DNA of 64,000 nt from Streptomyces sp. NRRL S-1022 (GCF_000720135.1 NZ_JOIU01000001.1:186001-250000), one strand, 5' to 3'. Positions 26,412 to 35,193 are shown, numbered from the stretch's first letter. Numbers and translations: made by a program. Notes: generated from the letters alone by a model not told the origin.

Positions 26412-27312
26412 CAGTAACGAGTTGGTGCGTGACAGCGGGTGAGGTGTCGTGCCAGGTGGCTGGCATGATCCCGCTGGCGATCACGGTCAGTCGGGCGGTG
26501 CTGGCGCATCGGCTGTTCACGCGTATCTCCCGGCGTCATCTTGCGTGCCTGGTCGAGGAGTTGGCGGTGCCGTGGCAGGCCGGGGTCGAGGGTCGTCGCC
26601 ATGCTGCGCGAGGCTGGGTCCGGTACGAGGCGAAGGTGTCGGCGCCCGCCATCAAATGGTGTTCATTTATCGGCTGGTGGCCACACCGATCCATCTGCGG
26701 CACGACCTGCCGCACTCGGTCACCCGGGCGATCGGAGAGGTGCGCACGCTCCTGGCGGAGCGGGGGTGCGCGGTTCCCGACCGTCCCGGCCTGCGGCTTC
26801 GGACCGTTCGTCTCGGGCAAGAAGAAGCAGAACACGATGAAGGCCACCGTGATCGCCGACTGGCGGGGCCGCACGTTATGGACCGATGCCCTGCGACCTG
26901 GGCGTATGCACGACGCCACGGCTGCCCGCCACGAGGGCATCGCTGTCTGCTTCCGGTACTTCCCCGACGTCGAGGTCCTGTTGGACGACGGCTACCTGGG
27001 CCTGAGCCGCGACCACCGCGGGCAAGCGATCACGCCGCCGAGAAAACCCCGGCCGGGAGCACTGCCTGGCAGAGTCCAGCAGTGAGAACACGACCGCCAC
27101 GGCCACTCGTCCGACCGCATCACCGTCGAACACGCTCTCGCTGATCACAAACGCTGGAAGCAACTGATTCGCTGGACACATCGCCGCGACCGCCTGCCCG
27201 ACACCTACCGCGCCATCGCCAGCCCCGTCTCCGACCGCACGGCCAACACCTAAAGGCGGCCGTGAGCAAGGCAAACACACCTCACCCGCTGTCACGCACC
27301 AACTTGTTACTG
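26412..27312. mobile_element. IS5-type element with 36 bp inverted repeats, internally deleted
   Basis: Ends 26412-26447 and 27277-27312 are inverted repeats identical at 35 of 36 positions, starting CAGTAAC. The 901 bp between hold one transposase gene in broken form. The element lies between the GNAT gene and an IS630 end, whose first three bases (CTG) coincide with its last three. The excellent repeats indicate a recent arrival, while the internal deletion makes it dependent on a transposase elsewhere. Confidence 0.85.
26440..27253 (+). pseudogene. Transposase of the 26.4 kb element (deleted)
   Basis: Readings in two or three frames: AHRLFTRISRRHLACLVEEL, then LPHSVTRAIGEVRTLLAERG and CAVPDRPGLRLRT; then an abrupt join to FVSGKKKQNTMKATVIADWR, GRTLWTDALRPGRMHDATAA and VEVLLDDGYLGL; a last shift leads to DRITVEHALADHKRWKQLIR and TAA 27251. 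The DDE metal ligands are partly kept, but about 70 residues before FVSGKKKQNT are missing and the frame is broken. Confidence 0.75.
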
Positions 27313-27391
27313 AGGTTGAACTCGTGATGTTGCCGGGTGGCTTAGGTGGGTCTGATTGTCGGGCCGGTCTCGGCGAGGCGGCCGTCTATGA
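27310..27391. repeat. Solo 80 bp IS630 end, direct repeat of 28832-28913
   Basis: The 82 bases match the left (transposase 3') end of the IS630 element at 28832 with about eight differences, in the same orientation. It begins CTGAGGTTGAAC and is directly preceded by TA, the IS630 target dinucleotide. The solo end and the complete element flank the HxlR/NmrA pair. Confidence 0.8.
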
Positions 27392-27413
27392 CCAGACCGC
27401 TGGCCGCCGCGGA

Positions 27414-27818
27414 CTACCTGGTGCGCTCAGTGCGGTCGTCGTACTCTTCGCGGGCGGTGATGACTTCTTCGATGTGCAGCACGGACCACTCCGTGAGCGC
27501 CTTCAGCGGTTCCCGTAGCGTCTGGCCGAGCGCGGTCAGCTCATACTCCACGTGCGGCGGCACCTCTGGGTAGACGGTCCGGCTGACCAGCCCGTCGCGT
27601 TCGAGGGTGCGCAGCGTCTGGGTGAGCATCTTCTCGCTCACGCCCGCCAGCGCCTGCCGGAGCTGGCCGAACCGGGAGGTCCCGCTCCGGCCGAGTTCGC
27701 CGAGCACGAGGACCGCCCACTTGCTGCCGATCTGGTCGAGCAGGTCGCGCGACGGGCAGCCGCGCTCGTACGGATCGAATGACGGCATGGGCCCGGTCAC
27801 ATTCTCGACAGCAGCCAT
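27414..27818 (-). CDS. HxlR family regulator
   Basis: 134 residues from ATG 27818 (GAGG 8 bases upstream; GTG 27827 is an alternative). Winged-helix domain with the family marks CPSRDLLDQIGSKWAVLVLG, then FGQLRQALAGVSEKMLTQTL and HVEYELTALGQTL. The single N-terminal Cys in the RGCPSRD segment is the redox-sensing position in QorR/YodB/HypR-type members. It is divergent from an NmrA/QorB-like oxidoreductase gene, the same pairing as in QorR/QorA-type systems, so regulation of that gene in response to electrophiles or quinones is likely (inference). Carried between two IS630 ends. Confidence 0.9.
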   Translation of the reverse strand: MAAVENVTGPMPSFDPYERGCPSRDLLDQIGSKWAVLVLGELGRSGTSRFGQLRQALAGVSEKMLTQTLRTLERDGLVSRTVYPEVPPHVEYELTALGQTLREPLKALTEWSVLHIEEVITAREEYDDRTERTR

Positions 27819-27971
27819 ACGGCTCACCTCAATGCTTTCGCTGCGGTAAGTACCCTACCAAGAAGTGGCTACTCCCCAACAGAGAGTGTCCAGGTCATTC
27901 TGTGTTCCATCCCGCGGCGGACGGACCGCGGCAGGCGTGCAAGGCACGCGCGGATGGAAGGAATGACCATC

Positions 27972-28835
27972 ATGCCGATCGTCGTCACCGGAGCCACCGG
28001 CCAGTTGGGCAGGCTCACCGTCGAGGCACTGCTGCGGCGCGGGATCCCGGCCGCGGACATCATCGCGACCGGCCGGGACATCGCCGGGATCAAGGATTTG
28101 GCCGACCGAGGCATCACGGTACGCCGCGCCGACTTCACGGACACCGACGGCCTGGCCGAGGCATTCGCGGGGGCGGAAAGGCTGCTGCTGATCTCGGCCT
28201 CGGTCCCCGTGGGCGAGCGGGTCGCCAACCACCGCCGCGTGATCGACGCCGCGGCGTCCGCAGGCGTGTCGCTAGTGGCGTACACGAGCACGACGCACGC
28301 GGACACGGCCACCACCGTCATCGGTGCCACGCACGGCGAGACCGAGGCGTATCTGCGGGACCGCGGAATCCCCAGCGTGCTGCTGCGCAACGGCTGGTAC
28401 CTGGAGAACTACACCAGCCAACTGCCGCAGATCCTGCAGAACGGCGCGGTCGTCGGCGCCGCAGGCGAGGGGCGGATCAGCGCCGCGTCCCGCGCCGACT
28501 ACGCCGAGGCCGCAGCGGTCGCCCTCACCGCTGAAGGCCACACCGGCGCCGTGTACGAGCTCGGCGGCGACGAATCCTTCACCCTGACTGAGCTCGCCGC
28601 CGCGATCTCCGCTGCGGCCGGAAAGCAGGTTACCTACGCTGACCTCCCGGTGGCCGACTTCGCCCAGGTACTGACCGCCGCGGGCCTACCCGCCGAGCTG
28701 GCGGAGGTCCTTGCTGACGCTGACCGCGGCATGAACCGCGGCGAGATGTACACCGACTCTGGCGACTTGCGCCGCCTGATCGGTCGCCCGCCCGTGACCC
28801 TGGCCGAGGCACTCACGGCCGCCCTGCATGACTGA
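27972..28835 (+). CDS. NAD(P)H-binding NmrA/QorB-like oxidoreductase
   Basis: 287 residues. The Rossmann motif TGATGQLGR begins at residue 6, followed by GRDIAGIKDLADRGITVRRA and a YTSTTHAD segment. Length and layout match quinone reductase QorB (YtfG) and related NmrA-type atypical SDRs, which reduce quinones with NADPH or sense the NADP state. ATG 27972 was chosen because GGAAGGA ends nine bases before it; ATG 27963 and 27954 are in frame upstream. Its TGA (28833-28835) lies inside the IS630 inverted repeat, so the element end directly abuts the coding region. Divergent HxlR gene is the likely regulator. Confidence 0.85.
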   Translation: MPIVVTGATGQLGRLTVEALLRRGIPAADIIATGRDIAGIKDLADRGITVRRADFTDTDGLAEAFAGAERLLLISASVPVGERVANHRRVIDAAASAGVSLVAYTSTTHADTATTVIGATHGETEAYLRDRGIPSVLLRNGWYLENYTSQLPQILQNGAVVGAAGEGRISAASRADYAEAAAVALTAEGHTGAVYELGGDESFTLTELAAAISAAAGKQVTYADLPVADFAQVLTAAGLPAELAEVLADADRGMNRGEMYTDSGDLRRLIGRPPVTLAEALTAALHD

Positions 28836-29957
28836 GGTTGAACTTGTGATGTGGCCGGGTTGCTCAGGTGGGTCTGATCGTCAGGCCGGTCTCGGCGAGG
28901 CAGCCGTCTATGAGTTCGCTGCGGTACTGGATGTGCCGTAGGCGAAGGCGACGTTGGAGAGCCAGCCGCGTCGCAGGAGGGACCAGATCCCCTCGACCGG
29001 GTTGAGGTCGGGTGCGTAGGGCGGCAGATAGTAGATGGTCAGCCAGTCCCGGGCCTCGGCGAACTTTTGCAGGTCGGCGGCCTTGTGGACGTTGAGGTTG
29101 TCCTTGACGAGAACGATCGGGCCGCCGAGCTGCTGGTGTGCTGCGATCAACAGGTCCCGGTAGTCGCGCCAGGAGAAGCTCTTGCGCCCATCGCGACGGC
29201 CGTCGTCATGGCGGGGCCGGCAGATGAGCCTGGAGCGGTGACCGAGTTTGTAGCAGGTCAGCGCGGCGATGGAGATCCGTCTGCGGGAGCGGCCGCGGAC
29301 CCGTACCACCGGGGTCCGGCCGCGCTGTGACCAGGTCTTCGCGTGCGGCGGCGTCATGGAGAATCCGGCTTCGTCCTCGAAGACGAGCCAGGCTCCACGG
29401 GCCGCCGCGAGTCTTCCGCGCAGGGCCACACCTCCTTGACCCACCCGGCCACCACCCCGTCGTGCCGCTCCATGGCCCGTCGGGCCGGGACCTGCCAGGA
29501 CCAGCCGTTACGCGCCAGCAGTTTCCGCACGCCCTGGATTGTGTAGGCCATGTGAAAGCGCCGACCGATCACCGTCTTGATCCGCGCCAGTGTCCAGCGC
29601 TGGTCCTCCCAGCCGTGCGCGGCTGGCCCCTTGGCCGGCTCCGCCTCAAGCTGCGCGAACTGCTCCTGGCTCAGCCTCGGCAGCGATGCCGGCCCCTGCG
29701 ACCGCAGGGCCCGCGGACCGCCCTCGTCCCACTTCTGCCGCCACCGTTGTACCGAGCGGACGTTGACGCGCAGAGCCTTGGCGATGACCGAGCTCGCCTC
29801 GCCCTGGGCGAACCGCTCGGCCGCCTTGAGCCGCAACTCCTCGCGGAACTGCTGCCGTTCGGCAGTCAGCCCGCCTCCCTGTGGATACCGCATGCCCCGG
29901 TGATACCGCACGGGCGACGAGCCATCAGCCCCTACGACACCACGAGTTCAACCTCAG
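28832..29957 (-). mobile_element. IS630-family insertion sequence
   Basis: Complete element of about 1126 bp. Ends CTGAGGTTGAACTTGTGATG (28832) and its inverted counterpart at 29938-29957 differ at two of 20 positions. The right end is followed by TA. The left end is not preceded by TA but by the last codons of the NmrA gene. The one or two-frame transposase fills it. Confidence 0.85.
28908..29911 (-). CDS. IS630 transposase, two overlapping frames
   Basis: The first frame (29911 to 29354) has the helix-turn-helix part: RLKAAERFAQGEASSVIAKA, RVNVRSVQRWRQKWDEGGP and YTIQGVRKLLARNGWSWQVP. The second frame (to 28908) has the DDE domain: VFEDEAGFSMTP with the first Asp, VLVKDNLNVHKA with the second, and YAPDLNPVEGIWSLLRRG with the final Glu. 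The homology passes from one frame to the other at about 29428, around TGGCCCTG, by a -1 shift. All catalytic residues are present, so the transposase may be made by programmed frameshifting, as in other IS630 members. Alternatively it is a simple mutation. Confidence 0.82.
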
Positions 29958-30040
29958 TAGGAGATGATTCCCGGTACGGTCCCAGGGTGAAAGCACGGTT
30001 GATCAAGTGACGGCGGCGGGCAGGTCAAAATGTCTTTTCA

Positions 30041-30077
30041 GGGGTCTCCAACCAAAACCCAGGCCTACTGAGACCCC
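30041..30077 (-). terminator. Terminator of the subtilase operon
   Basis: GGGGTCTC and GAGACCCC pair across a 21-base loop just below the stop of the small inhibitor-like gene on the minus strand, and an A/T-rich run follows in that direction. Confidence 0.55.
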
Positions 30078-30087
30078 GTAACCCTCT

Positions 30088-30324
30088 CTATTGAATTTCA
30101 GCGTCCGGGGGTGGTACCTGGGGCGCCTCTTGTTCCTCTACCCGGGCAACGCCCCCCACATTGCCGATTGCGTCCCGTTGGCTATCTGACACCGTCCCGG
30201 TGATGACGCCAATCGTGGGGAGAACCTGCCGGACCCGCATTCCGGCGGCCCGAAGCTGGTCTGCAACCGCCTTGATACGTTCCTGGTGAGCGTCCTCAAC
30301 GGTGACCATGATGTTCTGGTCCAT
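30088..30324 (-). CDS. Small inhibitor I9/propeptide-like protein paired with subtilase
   Basis: 78 residues: MDQNIMVTVEDAHQERIKAV, then RVRQVLPTIGVITGTVS and NVGGVARVEEQEAPQVPPPD. The beta-alpha-beta pattern with a hydrophobic GVITG core and an acidic C-terminal tail resembles subtilisin propeptides (inhibitor I9). In Streptomyces this type is often labelled 'ketohydroxyglutarate aldolase' without basis and sits next to S8 peptidases as here. ATG 30324 is preceded by TGGAGGTG. It probably helps fold or inhibits the adjacent peptidase (inference). It follows the peptidase gene by 109 bases in the same direction. Confidence 0.75.
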   Translation of the reverse strand: MDQNIMVTVEDAHQERIKAVADQLRAAGMRVRQVLPTIGVITGTVSDSQRDAIGNVGGVARVEEQEAPQVPPPDAEIQ

Positions 30325-30433
30325 GCTGACACCTCCAGGTTCTGGCTGCTGACGCCAGTGGCCGGATATCCACGGGGCCGCGGGGCCTGTGACCGGTTGG
30401 CCGACGGGGCGGCCGGCCAACCGAGGGGAGCGA

Positions 30434-31780
30434 CTACTGCGGGGCCTGGACCAGGCCCGCGCCCACGTCCACGGAGGAGATGGGAAGCCGCCGCGCGGAC
30501 CGGATGAGCAGTGCATACAGGGCGGCGCCGCCCATGCCGGTGGCCTGCGCCCACAATGCGGCGCAGCCCGCCACGTGCGGGGTGGCCATGCTGGTGCCGG
30601 AGATCGTCTTATACCGGTCGGGCATCTTCCACGAGGAATACACATTCACGCCGGGTCCGACGATGTCGACCTGGCCGCCGACGACCGGGTTGCTACGCGC
30701 CGAGAAGTTCGCGATGTCCAGTTGGGAGTCTACCGCGCCGACAGCCATGATGGACGGGCTGTTTGCCGGCCTGCCGACGAACCCGAAGCTGCCGTGGGCG
30801 CGGTCGGCGTTGTTGCCGGCGGCGGCAATGATCAAGCAGTTGTTCGCCAGCGCCCGCCGGCCGGCCGCCTCATAGGCCGCCGACACGGTGGGCACGTTAG
30901 CTCCGAGGGACATGGAAATGACCCGGCAGTGGTTATTCACGGCCCATTCAATGCCGGCAAGGATCTGCCCATCGGTTCCGCTGCCCTGGTTGTCCAAAAC
31001 CTTGCCGATGAAGATGTTGTCGTTGTGGGCGATGCCGTAGCGACGGGTGCCCCCCGGCGGGCGCTGCGGCCCGGACGTGGTGCCGGTGCAGTGTGTGCCG
31101 TGACCGTGACCGTCGTCCGGTGCCTGGTTGGTGACGAACGATCTACTCGTGATGCGGCGGCCGGCAAAGTCGGGGTGGAGCATCGTGAACCCGGTGTCCA
31201 GAATCGCGACCGGCACCCCCTGCCCGCTGAACCGGGACGTGTCGGCCCGTACGGCCTGCAGGCCCCAGGTAAACGCCGCCGTGTCGGCAAACAACGGCGC
31301 GGCCTCCACCGCGACACCGGCAGCACCGCCGTTGGCGTGCTCATATAGCGCGCTCGCCGCGTCCCGATACCCCCGCAGGTACTCCGTAGCGATCACCCCC
31401 GGCTGCTGCAGCGCATGAACCATCAGCTCCGGCTCCACCGCCTCGATCCGCTCGTCCTCGGCCGCCGCCGTGCTCAACGCCTCCAACCGGTCCTCCGCAC
31501 TGGCGACCACCGCGAGTCCGAGCGTGGGATACAGCACGGCCTCCGACTCGGTTAGCTCCTGTAGCTCAGCGGCGCCCTCGGACAGCTCACGACTTTCCAC
31601 GACGTTCGACACTCCGGCCAACGACTGGCACGTCGCCCTCATCGCGTTCGCATCGCCCACCACATCATCGGCCAAGGTCAGCACATAACGCCCCGTCGGC
31701 TCGCCCGCCTCACCCCGCAGGTACTCCGACAGAGCGCCGTCGACCTCGCCGTCACCAAACTCACCCGGCACGCTCATCAT
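30434..31780 (-). CDS. S8 family serine peptidase without signal peptide
   Basis: 448 residues. The first 165 residues are an acidic, propeptide-like region with no signal sequence. The subtilase domain has the catalytic Asp in VAILDTGFTMLHPDF, the His in DDGHGHGTHCTGTT, the oxyanion Asn in IIAAAGNNAD and the Ser in ISGTSMATPHVAG. All four are intact. ATG 31780 was chosen among tandem starts (GTG 31783, ATG 31780 and 31777). Lack of a leader suggests an intracellular protease or non-classical export. A small inhibitor-like gene follows. The set ends at a hairpin terminator. Confidence 0.9.
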   Translation of the reverse strand: MMSVPGEFGDGEVDGALSEYLRGEAGEPTGRYVLTLADDVVGDANAMRATCQSLAGVSNVVESRELSEGAAELQELTESEAVLYPTLGLAVVASAEDRLEALSTAAAEDERIEAVEPELMVHALQQPGVIATEYLRGYRDAASALYEHANGGAAGVAVEAAPLFADTAAFTWGLQAVRADTSRFSGQGVPVAILDTGFTMLHPDFAGRRITSRSFVTNQAPDDGHGHGTHCTGTTSGPQRPPGGTRRYGIAHNDNIFIGKVLDNQGSGTDGQILAGIEWAVNNHCRVISMSLGANVPTVSAAYEAAGRRALANNCLIIAAAGNNADRAHGSFGFVGRPANSPSIMAVGAVDSQLDIANFSARSNPVVGGQVDIVGPGVNVYSSWKMPDRYKTISGTSMATPHVAGCAALWAQATGMGGAALYALLIRSARRLPISSVDVGAGLVQAPQ

Positions 31781-31882
31781 CACTCAACACACCCTCTCTT
31801 CGCTCGTTTGATGAAAGGCCGTGCTTCACGAGTCGCCACTCCCCGGCGGCACCCATTTGCCGACCCAACGACGTACTCTCTG

Positions 31883-32183
31883 CCGTGCTCGATGAGTCCC
31901 GGGATCGTCCCAGGTCGGGCTGCGGCAAGCCGCTGATAAAGCGGGGCGGTGCTGTGTTGCTGCCATGCGGGCATATGCCACAGCGACGCACGGAGCATCC
32001 GTACCCGGCGCTCCACGAGACGAACTTGGCTCTGCCTACGTTCACCTTTTTGACCGTGCGGATGTTCCATCCCGGCTTTCCGCAGGTCGTCACCCGCAGC
32101 GGCGGCTCCATCCACGACCTGCGCGCCTACCACCTCAACGACCAGACCCGCTCGCTTAAGATCAACAGCAACGACTGCGGCTG
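31883..32183 (+). pseudogene. Possible beta/gamma-crystallin-like fragment
   Basis: The reading VLDESRDRPRSGCGKPLIKR leads to TFLTVRMFHPGFPQVVTRSG and IHDLRAYHLNDQTRSLKIN, ending in TGA 32181. The last part resembles the Y-x-NDxxSSL pattern of crystallin-like (peptidase inhibitor I36-type) folds. No signal peptide or ribosome site is seen. Identity is tentative. Confidence 0.3.
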
Positions 32184-32236
32184 ACGCCGCGTTCTTACCG
32201 ACCCGGGCAACCGCTTTGCACTAATAAGACGTCATT

Positions 32237-32311
32237 TCAGTTGGTGAGCCTGCGGTGACATATGAGTGTCGCGGCGATGGCCGTGAGGGCGAGAAACTGC
32301 TCAGGCCGTTG
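32237..32311 (-). pseudogene. Transposase C-terminal scrap (IS5-like)
   Basis: RPEQFLALTAIAATLICHRR followed by LTN and a stop is the usual last 25 residues of an IS5-family transposase (HFLAF..IAA.LICYRRLTN). The rest of the gene is absent. Confidence 0.45.
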
Positions 32312-32429
32312 TCTGTGGCTTGTTGGTTGGACACGACGCCATCCTTCCCGAGCAGGATGCGAGGTTTCGCGAAATACTCGCTCTCGGCACTTGTCCAGCC
32401 CCTCGACCGAAGTGAACAGGCAGGGGTAA

Positions 32430-32520
32430 GGACGCAGGCCGGCCATCTCCCGCGCATCATGGCCGGCCTACGCAACCTCCGACTGGCGAAGGCCCCTGGC
32501 CCTCCTCGGCCTCACCGGAT
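32430..32520 (+). pseudogene. Transposase C-terminal scrap (ISAs1-like)
   Basis: GHLPRIMAGLRNL, and in the next frame RPLALLGLTG to a TGA, resemble the end of ISAs1-family transposases (G.LPR.MA.LRNLAI...RPL.LLG). Short and frameshifted. Between 32184 and 32593 only this and the IS5-like scrap are recognised. Confidence 0.4.
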
Positions 32521-32593
32521 GAATCCGGGCAGACCTCGATCATGCAAGGGACCTTGGTCCCGAAGCCGACAGCTTCGCGCCCCGGCGTTTGGG

Positions 32594-32944
32594 TCAGGTG
32601 AGGTTGATCGTATGGTCGATCGAGGTCACCGGCGCGATTATCTTTCTCATGCCGAGCAGTCGGGAATCGGTGCTGCCCGTGGTCCAGCACCAGTCGAATG
32701 CCCGGTCTGGAAGTTGGGTGGTGAATTCGCCACTCCAGCTCCGACTTCTGTCCTGATTCTCCGCGAAAAAGAAGTACTTCGCCCCGTTGACCGGGCCGGA
32801 ACGCACCTTCACCTCTGTGCTCGGAGCGACCTGGAACCATCCTTTCTTCGACCACGGGTCACCCTCCGAAGCGCAGTCGCTGTTTGAGTAGGCGTAAGCA
32901 ACCCAAACCGTCCCCGACGTGCTGTTCTGAAAGTAGAGTCCCAT
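32594..32944 (-). CDS. DUF1036 domain protein
   Basis: 116 residues: MGLYFQNSTSGTVWVAYAYS, then GWFQVAPSTEVKVRSGPVNG and YFFFAENQDRSRSWSGEF. This is a DUF1036 beta-sandwich, whose function is unknown; no signal peptide. ATG 32944 was preferred over ATG 32950 because GGAGGG then lies seven bases upstream. It follows a 67-residue acidic protein gene, whose stop lies between the two candidate starts, so both are cotranslated. Codon use here is less G+C-rich than in neighbours. Confidence 0.85.
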   Translation of the reverse strand: MGLYFQNSTSGTVWVAYAYSNSDCASEGDPWSKKGWFQVAPSTEVKVRSGPVNGAKYFFFAENQDRSRSWSGEFTTQLPDRAFDWCWTTGSTDSRLLGMRKIIAPVTSIDHTINLT

Positions 32945-32946
32945 GG

Positions 32947-33150
32947 TCATCCCTCCTGCGGCGTGGGGTCGTCACCGCGACCGTCGTCGCCGGCGTGGTC
33001 GCTCTCCACGCCGGGACGGTGGTCCTCACCGCTGGAGACCTCCGCCGTCCGGTCCATCGGGACCGCCTCGGCCGTCTGGCCCGGACGGCGTGATCCCCGA
33101 TATTCGGCAGCCTCGTCCGCCGTCCAGACCCGTGACAATTTCTCTGCCAT
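32947..33150 (-). CDS. Small acidic hypothetical protein upstream of DUF1036
   Basis: 67 residues, MAEKLSRVWTADEAAEYRGS, then a hydrophilic, probably disordered tail rich in Asp, Glu and Gly. ATG 33150 has GGAAGG 9-10 bases upstream. The stop at 32947 overlaps the translation start region of the DUF1036 gene. Function unknown; the pair probably forms a two-gene operon. Nothing further is recognised in 33151-33442. Confidence 0.55.
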   Translation of the reverse strand: MAEKLSRVWTADEAAEYRGSRRPGQTAEAVPMDRTAEVSSGEDHRPGVESDHAGDDGRGDDPTPQEG

Positions 33151-33442
33151 GACGCGACACCTTCCTCGGTTGAGGCTGCCTCGAAACGGGCATGTTGCCG
33201 GTTGGTCCCGTTGCGCCAGGAGCGAAGCGCCCGCCGGGGTCGCCGCTCTACCAGCACTCTGAGTGAATCTCCCCCATCTCCAAACTAGCTTCAGCGCATC
33301 CGCGTCGCATCTTGGCGAGTGATCAGGGAGATCCGATCACGAATGCAGGACACCAAGTCGCCAATCCCAAGAAATGCGAGCGGGGCCTTGGAAGGTGTCG
33401 CGCGGTGCTCGTGCGGTATCTGGAGGGGGGCGTTAACAGCGG

Positions 33443-34242
33443 CTAACGCAATGAGCTGAGTTGTCGGTGTGTGATCAGGCAGCAGGCGAGTCTGAGGAAC
33501 GCTTCGTGGATGTCGGCTCGGCGTTCCCAGCGTATCCGCGCGCGCCGGAAGCCGTGCAGCCACGCGACGCTTCTCTCGATCACCCAGCGGTGGGTGCCCA
33601 GTCCGGTGCCGTGCCGTGTTCCGCGGCGGGCGATGGCCGGCACGATGCCGCGTTCGCGGACTTGGTCGCGGTAGATGTCGTGGTCGTAGCTGCGGTCGGC
33701 GAAAAGCGAGTCGGGTTCGCGGCATGGTCGTCCGACCCGGCCGCGGACCGGCGGGATCGCGTCGAGCAGGGGCAGGAGCTGGGTGATGTCGTTGCGGTTG
33801 CCGCCGGTCAGCGACACGGCGAGCGGGGTGCCGTGCCCGTCGGTGATGAGGTGGTGTTTCGAACCGGTCCGGCCCCGGTCGACCGGCGAGGGGCCCGTGT
33901 GCCCCTTTAGCGCCTGACGTGGGACGAGTCGACCACGCAGCGGGACCGGTCCAGCCGCGAGGCCGCGTTCAGTTCGGCCGGCAGGACCTCGTGGAGCCGT
34001 CGCCGGACGCCGGCCTCGTTCCAGTCCCGCAGGCGTCGCCAGCAGGTCATGCCCGAGCCGAAGCCCAGCTCCTTCGGGAGGTACTCCAACTGGATGCCGG
34101 TGTGCAGCACGTACAGGATCCCGCACAGCACCTCCCGGTCCGGTAACGCCTTATGGCCGGGATACCGGGAGCGGCGCTCACGCTGCGGCAGCAGCGGCTC
34201 CAGGCGGTCCCACAGCTCATCCGACACGATCCACGGTGACAT
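33443..34242 (-). pseudogene. IS5-family transposase in two frames
   Basis: From ATG 34242: SPWIVSDELWDRLEPLLPQR, then GILYVLHTGIQLEYLPKELG and CVVDSSHVR ending at a stop near 33907. The next frame continues LKGHTGPSPVDRGRTGSKHH, AVSLTGGNRNDITQLLPLLD, SLFADRSYDHDIYRD and WVIERSVAWLHGFRRARIRW to TGA 33443. All three acidic catalytic positions are found (VDSSH, the ADRSYD segment, and VIERS), and only the shift near 33905 separates them. Elements of this subgroup sometimes make the enzyme by frameshifting there, so it may still be active. Confidence 0.75.
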
Positions 34243-34289
34243 CCCCACACCGAGCCGAACGCTCAACCCGCGCCACGGACACGGCAGCC

Positions 34290-34628
34290 AGCGCCGATCC
34301 ACCTCAGGAAACCTTCCAGGCCGAGAAGGGCCTGGCCGGGCTCGATGAGCACCAGGTCCGCGGCTACCCCTCCTGGAGCCGCTGGGTCACCCTCGCCATG
34401 CTCGCCCACGCCTTCCTCGCCGTCGTACGCGCCGACGAACACGCCCACCACTCCGGGCCAGGTGAGCTGATCCCACTCACCTGCAACGAGATCCAGCGCC
34501 TGTTCATCACACTCGTTGTCCAGCCCGTCCACGACGCGGATCACCGGCTCAGCTGGTCCCACTGGCGACGTCGTCACCAGGCCCGATCGTGGGCCGGCCA
34601 TTACCGGTGGCAAGCAGCCCAGGCATGA
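34290..34628 (+). pseudogene. IS701-family transposase, C-terminal remnant
   Basis: FQAEKGLAGLDEHQVRGYPS, then WSRWVTLAMLAHAFLAVVRA, PLTCNEIQRLFITLVVQPV and WRRRHQARSWAGHYRWQ form the last 110 residues of an IS701-type DDE transposase, including the Glu-containing helix start. The 5' part is cut off next to the IS5-family gene, consistent with that element landing in it. Confidence 0.8.
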
Positions 34629-34707
34629 CCGAGCGGTTTCAGTCGGCGAGTTCCGTCAGGTACGGCGCTCGGTATTCGGTCCGGATCACCGCGCGCACGG
34701 GGACCAG

Positions 34708-35193
34708 TCACCCGGCGGTGGCCAGGCGGCGCCGAAGCTCCTCCTGCGAGACGTCTTCCACGTGGGTCAGAAACACCCACATGTGACCTGCAGGGTCCTT
34801 GAGGATGACGGTGCGGTCACCGTGGAACATGTCCTTCGGCGGCTGGAGGATCTCAGCGCCGGCGGCTTCTGCGCGCTCCGCCAGGCTGTCGACGTCCGGC
34901 ACGAAGACGTGCAGCGTGACGGAGGTACCTCCGCCGAGCGAGGTCGGCGCGGCGAAGGAGGCGGCCTCCGCCTCGTCCACGCTTGCGTCGCCCAGCATCA
35001 GGGTCGACCGCCCGATGGTGATCTCGGCGTGCAGAATCCCGCCGCCCGGAGCGTCGATCCTGAAGTCCTCACGGGCACCGAACGCCCGCTGGTAGAAATC
35101 GATCGCCGCGGCGGCGTCGTCGACCATGATGTGCGGGATCACGGCATAGCGGTAACGGTCGGGGATCTCGATGTGGTCTGTGCGCTCGGTCAC
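34708..35193 (-). CDS. VOC (glyoxalase/PhnB-like) protein
   Basis: 161 residues from GTG 35193, which has AAGGAGG seven bases upstream. A PhnB-type VOC fold: VIPHIMVDDAAAAIDFYQRA, GILHAEITIGRSTLMLGDAS and VILKDPAGHMWVFLTHVEDV. Function of this subgroup is mostly unknown; it may bind a small ligand or metal. It stands alone next to an IS701 remnant and a truncated ArsR-like reading. Confidence 0.85.
   Translation of the reverse strand: MTERTDHIEIPDRYRYAVIPHIMVDDAAAAIDFYQRAFGAREDFRIDAPGGGILHAEITIGRSTLMLGDASVDEAEAASFAAPTSLGGGTSVTLHVFVPDVDSLAERAEAAGAEILQPPKDMFHGDRTVILKDPAGHMWVFLTHVEDVSQEELRRRLATAG

Larger units (their letters stand above)
27310..29957. mobile_element. IS630 unit carrying the HxlR/NmrA pair
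   Basis: The outermost ends (27310-27329 and 29938-29957) are inverted repeats differing at one of 20 bases, a better match than the inner pair, and both are flanked by TA. The 2648 bp between contain the solo end, the regulator/oxidoreductase pair and the complete IS630. The unit could therefore have moved as one piece with TA duplication (inference). Confidence 0.6.
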
